Of a DNA stretch of 64,000 nt, positions 46,501 to 58,500 are shown piece by piece. The DNA lies in assembly GCF_030867145.1 (NCBI RefSeq), contig NC_134418.1, positions 7,312,802-7,376,801 of the forward strand. The letters run 5' to 3'. This DNA is from Opisthocomus hoazin (lineage: Eukaryota > Chordata > Aves > Opisthocomiformes > Opisthocomidae). The position numbers and the translations under genes were made by a program. Position 1 is the stretch's first letter. Every line of letters begins with the position of its first letter. The notes under the pieces were generated by a model. It did no database searches. It saw nothing but the letters and a program-made list of their open reading frames with translations, and was not told the DNA's origin.

Positions 46501-49500
46501 AACCACAACATTTGTGCTTGTTGCTTACATGTGGAGAAGGGAATGGAGAAACTTATCTTCGGAGGGTGTGTGGTAGTGAAGCAGCTCCCAACTGTCTTTT
46601 TTCTTTTTTTACGAAAAATTTCCTAGTTGCCCTGACAACTGTGGGAAAAGTTCCTTTTGTGCCTTGTACGCTGATTTCCCAATTCTCTCAGCAATTCACA
46701 TGTGCAAGGAGAAAAAAAAACACACCTGAGGGGGGCAGCGTTTTTCCTTCTTCTGTAGCTTAACCAGTCTTTCTGGTTAATCGTAACTTTCAGCTAAAAT
46801 ACAAAGCAGATAAAAATCTTGGGTAATGTGTTTTTTGTTAAGTAGAATATAATGAAATATCTCTCTTCATGCAGTAACTTCACTTATGCTATAATCTAAT
46901 GTCTGCCTGGAAAGTGGATGTGTTGTTAATTCTTTTAAAGAGGAAGCCTTGGTTTGGAAGTTCAAGGAGAACTGCTTGTATGTCTTCAGAAACAAAAGTA
47001 GTTTTAAGTATTATAGTTTTTAACAGTTTTAAGTATGTAAACAGCTGTTGTTGTTTTCCGCACTGCTCAGAGCTGAGCTGTTCTAACGCACGAGACTGTT
47101 GAAGAGAATCTGAACTAGCCCAGTTGCACTGCCCAGACTGCAGGTCTGGAACTTAAACAGGCACAATAAATGCAGAAATAAGCTGGGGCGGGGTTATTTT
47201 GCTCATTTCTCAAAATGCCTCATGATTTCTTAAAACGCCCTTAACCGACAAGCTGCGTGTGGGAGAACTCTGTTCAGGGCAGAGTGCGACATCCCCGCTC
47301 CAGCGCCGGCTGTGCTTTCCTTCGGGGAGCGCGGGCTGCGGCGGTGGAGCAGACGGGTCCGACGCCGCTGTCGGGGTGCGGGGAGGTGTGAACGTGCTCA
47401 CTGCGTAACTCTTGCCTCTCCGCCCCTCGCAGAGCAGCCGCTGTGGGAGAGCGTCGCTCCGTCCGTCACGGCCGCACCGTGGATATGCTACTCCCTCCGG
47501 AGAGACCGGGTACGTAGAAGGCTTGGGAGGGTGGAGTCAGTTCTTCTGTTGCGTTGACCAAGAGAGAAGCTGCTCCTTAGTTTCATGTGAGAGCAAATTG
47601 GTAGTGGTGGGATTTTGTTTTTTTGTTGTTGAGGAACTCTTATTCTCATGGTTTTATGTGTTCTGTGTTTTGAGCCAGCAGTGTGCCCTGGCTGCCAAGA
47701 AAGCTAATGGGATCCTGGGATGCATTAGGAGGAGTGTGGCCAGCAGGTCGAGGGAGGTTCTCCTTCCCCTCTACACTGCCCTAGTGAGGCCCCATCTGGA
47801 GTACTGTGTCCAGTTCTGTGCTCCCCGCTTCAAGAAAGATGAGGAGCTACTGGAGAGAGTCCAGCGGAGGGCTACGAGGATGATGAGGGGACTGGAGCAT
47901 CTCTCCTATGAGGAGAGGCTGAGGGAGCTGGGCTTGTTCAGCCTGAAGAAGAGAAGGCTGAGAGGGGACCTTATAAATGTTTATAAATATCTGAAGGGTG
48001 GGTGTCAGGAGGATGGGGCCAGACTCTTTCCAGTGGTGCCCAGTGACAGGACAAGGGGCAACGGGCACAAACTGAAGCAGAGGAAGTTCCATCTGAACAT
48101 GAGCAAGAACTTCTTCCCTCTGAGGGTGACGGAGCACTGGCCCAGGCTGCCCAGGGAGGATGTGGAGTCTCCTTCTCTGGAGATATTCAAGACCCGCCTG
48201 GACAAGGTCCTGTGCAGCCTGCTGTAGTCGGCAGGGGGCTTGGACTGGATGACCCACAGAGGTCCCTTCCAACCCCTACCATTCTGTGATTCTGTGTGTT
48301 TGACTCAGATTTAAATGAAGCTAATCAAGGTGATCAATATTTAGAAGGAAGGTTGTGGGTCGCCGTTGTATCTTTGGAGTAGTCATGAACCAGTACGGTC
48401 CCAGGGATTGCTGGTGCTGAAAGTGATTTACAGTGGGTGCTGGGTTTGTTGGCAAGCGTCTGGAGGAGAGGGGTGTCCCCAGCCGCAAGCTAAAGACTCA
48501 CAAGCTGTTTGATGTTTGTCATGTAATATAACCTACATAATTTTCACTCTTTTTTTCCCCCACCAGTGTTTCCATAGGCAAAATCATTGGTGCAGGTGTC
48601 CTCTTTGCGGGTGGGGGAGTGGGTGGAACCGTCCTGTACGCCAGCTATGACCCGCACTTCCGGGAGAACGTGGAGAAGGCCGTTCCCTACTCGGATAAAC
48701 TCTTCGAGATGGCGCTTGGTCCCGCACCTTACAGCACACCGATGCCAAAGAAACCGGTGAGTGTTTCCCATTCACTCCACCCCTGTCATTTTTACTTTTT
48801 TTTTATTAAAGAGAGCATCTGCTCTTAGTTTTCAAGTTCTGATTAATTTTGCTGTGTGATAAGTTTTTAAGAATTTTTAAGAATTGTTAAATTAAGAAGG
48901 TTTAAGAGTTATGAACTGAGGTGCTACTTGGTGCTGCGTGACAGTGGTGCCTGTACATTTCCCTTTATCATCTTGTGATTCTGGTCTGTGGGTTATAAAA
49001 CTGCTGGTTTTATTAATGGTAAAATAATCTAGTAGGATCTAGTAGGAATAGCTGCTCTGCTTCTACTCGGAAGTAAATTGGGGGGAGAGGTAGGTGACGT
49101 GCTAGAATTTAACTAGTCTACTAAAGACTTAGTGTAATTAGCTATGTAGCAGGATTAGAAAACTGTTATTCTGAGCTGAACTACTTCTAAAGAGGACTGA
49201 GAATAAAGCTGGAATGGTACCGAGCCAGACATAAGCGTCGCACTTTGAAATCTTAGTGGCCTGACCCTGCGGAAAGGAAAACCTGATACTGCCCTCAGCA
49301 CAGCTCTGGAAAGGCGATCCGGAGGTTTCTCTGTTTCTGCATCTGAAAGCAAATGCTTCCCAAGTGACCCGGAGGGCCGGCAGGCTGCTCTGGCCGTGGC
49401 TCTCCTGAGCTTTCAGAAGCCATTTGACCTTCAGGAAACCCAAAATATTTTAAATTGGCGTTTAAGAAAGCTGTTCTTAATGAATGGGAGAATATCAGTC

Positions 49501-52500
49501 AACCAAAACCATCTCTCCTCTGGTGTTTAGCTACATTCACTTGTCATCACCCAAGCCCTAAATGCCTCCCAGGCAGTGGGAAATTTTGCAAAACAGACTG
49601 GTCAGATGGCGGAGTTACCATCTGCCCACTCATGGCTCTAACTCTAATGCTTTTATATTTACCTTGTGGCTTTGCATGATGGATATGAAAGGATTAATAT
49701 GAAACCTCACAGTCTTCTGTGCTTGAGTAAGTGTTCGCCTGCCATGAACGCGAGCATCGGAACCCTTTCGAAGTGAAGTCAGTGAGGCCGCGCAGATCTG
49801 CTGCTTCCATGCCTGCAGCAGCTTCTGTTCAGTGACAACCGGATAAAATCACGTTTGTTCTGTTTAAACATAGCGTGAATTACTCAGTCACATCTCTTTA
49901 AAACAATTATGTGTATTCTCCACTACAACTTGAAAAGGAATATGCGCTCAAGAGGTATGAAATTAAGAGGGGAAGTGTCAACTGAATTAATTTAAGGTAT
50001 ACCTGTAGGGGCTAAATAATGTCCAAGGGGAAACATTTGCAATCTGCTTTCTGGAATTGTTCCAGACCTTCATGTACTTGTGGTTTTGATAGCTTCTGCA
50101 TTATCTGTAGTCTTTCAGAATGCTCAGAAGCGTTTGGGACATGAAATGATTTGGGTTTTATGCATACCTTAATAAATTTCTGTAGTGAAAACTGCCACTA
50201 CTATACCTTCAGTTTTGGAGAGGTGAAAATTGTGAAGATTCCTTCTGAATTAAAAATCAAGGCAAGAAGTCATATGGCCTTGTTACTGTTTTCATGTGTA
50301 CCTTGAAGTTTAGATTTATAATACGGTTGTCTGGACATGGAGTTGTTCTTGTTTGCTACAATGGAATCAGTGAGACACAGGCTGTTTGGAAAACTATTTC
50401 TTATTTTCGATTTTTTCAAGATACAGCAAGGTCCACTGAAGATCTCCTCTGTAGCAGAAGTAATGAAAGAGTCCAAGCAGCCCACAACCAAATCCCAGAC
50501 GAGCAAACCAGAAGCTGTTGCTCCTTCGGAGGAAAAAGAAGGTAACTTTACAGAATGTCCTGTCGAGAGAAGCAAAAGACTTAATGATCTCTTACATTAT
50601 ACGTCCTAGGGTAGATTAAAGTAGGAGTGGGTGAAGATGAGTATGTTATAATTTCTTAGAATTAATGTTATTTTCTTTTCAGTCATGAGAAAATTTGTCT
50701 AAAATGGCTTTAGCTTTTTTTTTTTGTTTTTTTTTAAAAAATGTATTTACCTTAGAGAATATTTGGAGTCTAACACAAACAAAGACTCTCCTGCACAGCT
50801 TAGATATGATACTCAGCAGGGAGGGCACTTTGGCTGCTGCACTCTGAGGCTGTTTACCTCTTCTTTTTCATGCAAGCGGAAGGAGCTCAATTTTGGATAA
50901 TTACTGAGGTGCTGTAAAGCCAGCTCAAATGGAACTGGTCTAGAGAGGAGCAGCTCTGACATCCTTTTCATTTTTTCTTTCATGGCCGCGTGTGTGGATG
51001 TGTGAGTAATACCTGGTTGCTGTTTGTCCAGGAAACTGTCTTTTTCTGGAAATAGTGATATCAGTGTCCAAATAATATATTCCTACAGAGGAACAAAATT
51101 AAGTCTGAGATCCCAATGCTTGCATTATACCTCATGTATGCTAACTAGTTTTGTTTTGTTACTGTATTTAACAGCAGGCAAGGCTGCAGCACAGATCATC
51201 TCCGCAACGGGTGTAGCCGTGTCGGTGCCAGCTCCGGCGATACAGACTGAAGAAGGTGAAAAAAAATCATCTGAACATGATGAAGAAAAACAAAATCCTC
51301 TAGCTTCGAGTGCATGAATTCTTACTTCTGTGTCAGTTTTTAAAGGCGCGATTCTTTGTGCCTTTTGCAGAAGGAACAGCTTCCATCACCTGTTAATAGA
51401 TGTTTAACATAGTCAGATTCGTACCTGGGACAGGTAGAGGCGTGAAGGCGAGAGGAAAGCCTGCCTTTGTGCTGAACTGGAACTTGTACAGTCCAGTTTG
51501 CGCTGCTCTTTGTGCCTTTCTGATTGAGGTTCAGAAAAGCATGTCTGCTCAGGACCAAGTGAAGGAACTGTATTTGTTGTTTAACCACACGAGAAACACT
51601 AGCTTCTATATGATAGATAGTCTCTTTCACTTGAGATTCTATTAATTTCTTTACGTATGAACACATCTCATAAAAAGTACGCCAGCAATAAGTAAATACA
51701 TTATTTGGAGTTGGCATCAGCGTTATTAGCAGGTAACCTGGTGGTTTTTGTTGCAGCATGAGGCTGAGAGGTCTGGGCTCTCTCCTCAGCTCAGATGCAG
51801 ACTTGCTGTTGATCTTGAGAGAACCGCTTAGGTCAGTGCTCGCTCTTTAGGCATTTGAAGTAGCCTTGGGCTAGGGAGTAGAGTACAGTTGTGATTCACC
51901 ATAGCCCTCTCACTAATCTTTGGTTATTTTGGCTGGACTCTCTAAGCATGCCAAAGGAGAACTGAAACAAAGTAAGAACAGATATTCACTTAAAATTTAA
52001 ACTTGTCTCCGTAAGTGTTTTTCACTTGCTTTGCCTTTCACTTCTGAATCTTGTGTATTTTTGTAAGTAGACAACATAAAATCTACAGGTGCATGGGAGG
52101 TATCCATGCTACTATCTTTAATTTTAAGATGATGTGAGACTGGCCTTTGTAATTATGGATATAAAAATGCTTGAGGTAATTACAGCATGGCTTCATGCAG
52201 AAGTCAGATTTATAAAGTACTATTGACTGTAAAAATCAGTTTTGAAAAGAAAATTACTTCCCTACAAGAAATGCATACGCCTGTTTGGACTCTCCACTTA
52301 AACAGTTTAACTTTTTTTTACTTCTGAATAGGTAAAGAACATGAAGGTTCCCATGCTGTAAAAGAACGGTCACCAGAAGAAGTTGCGGCCCGGCTTGCCC
52401 AGCAAGACAAAGAGGAGCAAGAGAAGATATCGGGTAAGGCCGTGCTGTTAGTTTTCCTGTATGTGTTGTACGTGACAGAAAAATTGTTGGACTGTGGTGG

Positions 52501-55500
52501 CTTTAGAGTTCTAAGGTGCTTACGCACCTCTTTGTTGTTGTCCCTATGTTGTGGTGGCAGAATGAGTGGTGTAGAAGCTTCTTCCACCCGGTGAGAAGTA
52601 AGTGATAGTCAAAAAACGATGGAAAATTTTGGGTTGGAATGGCCCTCCAAGGCCTCTAGTCCATCCCCCTGCTTGGAGAATTGGGGCAGGTCAGAACAGA
52701 CAGACTAGACTATTTCAGTTGGGAGGGACCTACACAGACTGTCTCGTCCCACTGCCTGACCATTTCAAGGCTGATGGCATTAAAGCATGTGGTTAAGGGC
52801 ATTGTCCAAATGCCTCTTAAACACTGACAGGCTTTGGGCATGGACACCTCTCTAGGAAGCCTGTTCCAGGGTTCGACCACTTTCTAAAAGTACAAATTGT
52901 GGTCCTTCCAACAGGAAGGTTGCTCAAGGCCTTCTCCACTGGAGGTTTGAAGCTCTCCAAGGACGGAGATTGTTCCACTTCTCTGAGCAGCTTTGGCAGC
53001 GCTTCTTGCGACGGAGAACTCAATACCTCCAATTAATTTCTCTTGTTGGCATTTGGATCTGTTGCCTCTTGCCCTTTCTCTGGGCACCTCGGAGAAGTCT
53101 GCTTCCGCCTTTTCCGTAACACCCCTTTAGATGTGGAAGGCGTTACTTAAGATATTGTTTCAGCTTCTGTTCTCTAGGTTCAGATCCCTCAGCCTCTCAT
53201 CTGCGTGACGTGCTCCCATCCTCTCGCCATCTTAGTGCCTCTGCGCTGTTCTCTCCCCGGCTTGTTTGTATCTATCTCATGCTGAGGCTCTCAAACACGA
53301 CGCTGTGTTCCAGTGGTCTCCTACGTGCCAGGCAGAGGGAGACCATTCCTTCGCGTGATCTGTGGGATGTGCCGCTGTTTGATGCAGCCCTGTTCACAGT
53401 CAGGACTCACCGCTGCCAAAGCACGCTGTTGGCTCGTGTTCAGGTTGCCATCTTCTGGGATCCCCAGGTCTTTGTCTACAGACTTGCCTCGACTTGTTCG
53501 GCAGCGGTTCAGGGACAGCGTATCCAGGCTCTGTGAAGAGTTGCCTCTAGGTTCTGGGTTGGGAACTATGACAGTTCCTTATTTGGGTTCTGATTCGGAC
53601 AGACCTATTCATTAATCCAGCTGTATTACTGGGAGGTGGTCTGGCTTTTCCTGTGTCCCAAAACTCACGTCCTCCTTCTGTGTCTTGCTCAAAACAATGA
53701 TCTTTGCTTGCCCCTTGCCCCCCACTTGGTTTGTTACATTTTAAATACTTCTGGGCTGTTGTTTGGTCTTGGTTTGGCTGCAGCATAATTGTTTAAGTTG
53801 GGAGTGTTGGGTCTTTTCCTGGTTTTCCTCAAGGGAAGCCAGAAAAGTAGAGAAATTTATTTTGGTAGATGGCATTTTGCTGTGTAGCATCTCTGGGCCA
53901 TCTGTAGCCAGCTACCTTGATACTTACCTGCTGACAGCAAACCCAAGCTGCAGATTGCTGGTAGTGTCAGAAAGCTTCCATATCGTCCTCTGGCTGGTGT
54001 TGATGAGGACGAGAGGGAGACCAGCCCCTTGGAGAAACGGCTGGGTGGTGAAGGATGACTTTGGACTTGGGGCAGCGCAAGGACGGCCGACTGCAGTGGC
54101 TCCGCAGACCTTCTGCAGTGAGGGAAGGAGTCTTTGCGGGTGGGTAGGCTGGAGGCACTGACTGCAGGGGCGCCGAACAGAACCTGTGTTCAAAGTGAGT
54201 GAAAGTGTACAGTTAACACGGGTGTAGCCAGTGAGAACAGGCTTGAAAGGGAGTTTAACAGTACTGAGGCCACGTGCTGGACGTGCGTCAGCCTGCTGCA
54301 GGAGCTATGGCCTCGTTATTTTATTGTTCCCTTTGTGCTTGGGAAGGGCGGGTGGTGGCAGAGGCCTGGCACACTGTGCCCTGTCTGGGCACGGGAAGCA
54401 GCGTCTTGGCAGATGGGTCGGCCACACTCGGGCTTTCCTCTGAGCACGCTGGTCCTCAGCCAACGTCCGAGCCTCGGGCTGCTGCCGCACGCAGGGGGTG
54501 AGAAGGATGTACAAGCCTGGACGTAATGGGCTCGGAGTAGACGTGCTGGTTGTGGTCTGCTGCTGCGTGCTTCTGCTCAGAACTTGGTGTGGTGTGGGAG
54601 GCCAACATGAACAGCAACGAAAGGCTTGGCTTTAGTGGTCTGCTTCATACAAGGACTTCTTTGCAAGTGAAGAACGTGAAACGTTACACTGAAAAAACTC
54701 AGAGGAGTATTTACTAGACAGGTGGGTTTACTTACCCTACTACTTAGAAATGAGTGTCTGACTCCAGAGAGGCAGATGTTGCTCACTCTGATTAACCGTT
54801 CTGGTTCTTTCCTGCTTGAATAATTAATAGCTCATCGGTGCTTCTGTACTAATAGGAACAGAAGAGTCCACCACCTTCTTGGCTAGGAAGAGTAACTTGG
54901 CTTTTGGCTTATATCTTCCTTGTAGAAGATAAGAAAATGGGCTTGTTTCCTCTGCAGAACCATCGTAACAAACGAAGATGGAAAATACCTCTTGGTTTAA
55001 ATGCACCCCCCTGCAGGCGCGTGGTAAAGGCCTTCCACCAAGTAGCTTTATTGCCGTAAGCGCAGACTTGCACCGCAGCGCTCCTGGCAATACAGAGGAG
55101 CGTGTTCTGCCAGCCTTTCCTCTTCTGTAGGCTGCAAGCACTTCCCGAGCTGAATAACTCTTCTGGGTCAAAGCAAATAACACAAGGAGATGTGGAGGAT
55201 AGAAAGTGTCATTTTACTAATTCTGAGGCTCTTTTTTCATCATTTAATTCAGTTAATTCATTTTTTTCCCAGCCCTTGCAGCAACTCTAGAAGGAGCCCT
55301 AAGCGCAACAGCTCGTGTAACCCTTCAGGCGATCACTGCCCAGGAGTCTGCTGTGCAGGCAGTGAACGCCCATTCGCAAATACTGAAGGAGGCCATGGAC
55401 GATTCTGAGGTGAACTGGGCAAACGGGGACAGCTTTTTTTTGCATTGTGTTCAGCAAACTGTTCATGATTAAAGCTGGAAGCTTTTCTTGCAATGTGTTT

Positions 55501-58500
55501 GCTTTTATCACAGTTTTAACTAATCTTTCCCCTTGTGAAATGTGGTGTAGTTCAATAATACAGTGGCTTTGCTTTGGAATTTAGGGTTTTTTTGGTTTCC
55601 CCAACTCCTTTATTTCCCTTTTGCAAAAAGAAAAGTTCAGGCTTATACATTGGTAGTCTTCACGTTGTATTTTAATTCATTGTATTTTAATTCCCAGGCC
55701 CATCTTTTACCTAGTTCTAGTTAGGGTATCATGCTGTCCACCCTGATAATTCCATTGAACAATTCCCTTTGCCAAAATCTTGTTGCTGGGTTGTTGGTTT
55801 CTTGTCTGGAAATGAGTAGGGGATGCACGAGCGATACCAGCTTGCGGTCCTGGCGTGCTGATGCTGGGGGCTCTGTGGCACCGCTGCTTCCTCTTCAGTT
55901 CTGGAGCAGAGGCTGTAATTTAGTGGTTAAATCAAACGAACAGGGGCATACGGGCAAATAAACAAGCACTTGAGATTTAATGTAGTAGTTAGAAAAAGTA
56001 TCTTAAGAGTTTGCTTTTAAGCTTAAGTATTAAGCTTACTTTAAAATTAAGTAACTTTAAAAGTATTATGGTACTTTAATACACGTAGAGATTTCCCCCC
56101 AAAATGTTGTGGCACCGTACAGCGATCCTCACACAAGCCCTTCTGCATGGACAAGTGGCTGTTCTCAGGTGGAACAAAATATTAAGAATCAAACAAGAAG
56201 CAGCATTGGAAGGGAAAAATAATTTGCAAAGCTTCCAGCTGTGCTGTTGGTAAAACACAAAAATATTACTCAATGTGAGTGAAATGAATGTGGCAGCTTC
56301 TGAATCTCTGTGGGCTTGCTTTTTTCTTTTCTTCTTTTGATGACTCCCTTATTTCATGATTGTGGTGGCCCTAATTAGGCATCTGTGCTCCATAGGCTGC
56401 CGGGGAGAAGAAATCATCGCAGTGGCGCACTCTGGAGGAAGCGCTGAAGGATCGGAGGAGAGCGGTGGATGAAGCCGCTGATGCCCTTCTGAAAGCCAAG
56501 TAAGCTGCCAGTTTGCCAGGCTTGCCCAGCAGTGAGTTACCAGCACCCGTGCGAGGCTGGCAGACGCGCGATGAGTTGCTAGAAAGCCTGCAGTCACCTG
56601 TGTTCACATGAACCTGACACCTTGGTGCCACAGCAAAAAAAGTCGCATACGCTAATGAACATTAGCAGTCTTGTTTAACATCTTTATCAATGATCTGGAT
56701 GAGGGGATCGAGTGCTCCCTCAGTCAGTTTGCAGATGAAATCAAGCTGGGCGGGAGTGTTGATCTGCTTGAGGGTAGGACGGCTCTGCAGAGGGATCAGG
56801 GCAGGCTGGATCGATGGGCCAAGGCCAGCTGTATGAGGTTCTACAAGGCCAAGTGCCAGGTCCTGCCCTTGGGTCACAACAACCCCGTGCAAGGCTACAG
56901 GGTTGGGGAGCAGTGGCTGGAAAGCTGCCTGGCGGAAATGGACCTGGTGTTGTTGGTTGACAGCCAGCTGAACATGAGCCAGCAGTGTGCCCAGGTGGCC
57001 AAGAAGGCCAACAGCATCCTGGCTTGGATCAGCAATGGTGTGGCCAGCAGGAGCAGGGAGGGGATCGTGCCCCTGTACTCGGCACTGGTGAGGCCGCACC
57101 TCGAGTGCTGTGTTCAGTTTTGGGCCCCTCACTATAATAAGGACACTGAGGTGCTGGAGCGTGTCCAGAGAAGGGCAATGAGGCTGGTGAAGGGTCTAGA
57201 GCACAAGTCTTACGAGGAGCAGCTGAGGGAACTAGGGTGGTTCAGTCTGGAGAAGAGGAGGCTGAGGGGGGACCTTCTTGCTCTCTACAACTACCTGAAA
57301 GGAGGGTGTAGTGAGGCAGGTGTTGGTCTCTTCTCCCAAGTAACTAGCGATAGGATGAGAGGCAACAGCCTCAAGCTGCGTCAGGGGAGGTTTAGATTGG
57401 ATATTAGGAAAAATTTCTTTCCTGAAAGAGTGGTCAGGCATTGGAGCAGGCTGCCCAGGGAGGTGGTGGAGTCACCATCCCTGGAGGTGTTCAGAAAACG
57501 TGTAGATGTGGCACTTTGGGACATGGTTTAGCAGGCATGGTGGTGATGGGTTGATGGTTGGACTTGATGATCTTAGAGAGCTTTTCCAACCTGTGATTCT
57601 ATATTTTAATTTGCAAAACGTAGATCTGAGGTGTGTGTGCACAGGGTCCTCACTGTACCAAAGAGTCGGAAACAGTCCTTTTTAAAAACTTGTTTATCTC
57701 CTTATTGCTTACATATAGTGTTGGTAGGTTCAAGTTAAAAAAATAATCCATAATCCTTTTTGTATTATTTTTGGTAATTTTGTCAATACTAAACCTATTG
57801 TAAGGACTGCGTGACTGCACTCTCTGCGCATTGAGTCAGTAACGTCACTGGCTGCTCTCAGTTGTACTGAAAAGTGAAACCTGACAGCGTCCTTTGGCAG
57901 TTCCATCTGTCAGCAGAGCTGCTTTTAAGGTTAGATTTTTACTAAGCATGTGTCTAAGAAAAACTTGAATTCTGAACTGGAGCGCTGGTCGTAGCCCAAG
58001 GTTCTGTGTGAACCACGTTGATGTGCATCAAGTCTGGTGTGCAGGCTCACTGTGTAGGGATTATAGCAGCAAAAATAAGATGACAGACAAATATCTCCAA
58101 GTTGCCCTTGTAATGAGGATAGGAATAAATTTGGAAACCCTTTGATGTTTCTGGGGCTGAGGGGGCAACATCATCCTTGATGTTGCACGGTTGCTATTTA
58201 AGTTACAAACTTCTCTTTGAAGTTGCTGTGCTGCCTAAAAATAGTTAGGAGGTGTAACCAACGTTTCAAAGAGTAAAACAAGGCTGACCCAAACCCCAGA
58301 TGTGCTAGCTTTCATTCTCTGTTGCTCTACTGGATGCGTTCGCTTTTATTTACTTATTAATTTTAAAGCTTGTTCCTTATTCCAGTGAGGTCATTAGAAA
58401 CCTCCACTGGTTTGAACGGATTTGGAAAAGGAATGCTCTTTCACCGTCTCCTTGATTTCCAATTAAGCTAGAGGAAAGCGGTTCTTTCCTAGTTACAAAA

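Larger units (their letters stand above)
40518..47432 (+). other. IMMT: IMMT intron 1 (6.9 kb)
   Basis: The first kilobase is CpG island with ZNF143-type motifs (40847-40990) and another inverted CCAAT (40761). Then come two plus-oriented CR1 copies (41711-41928, 42790-43487) and unremarkable AT/GC-mixed sequence from 43.5 to 47.4 kb with no further exon or repeat that I can name. Confidence 0.85.
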
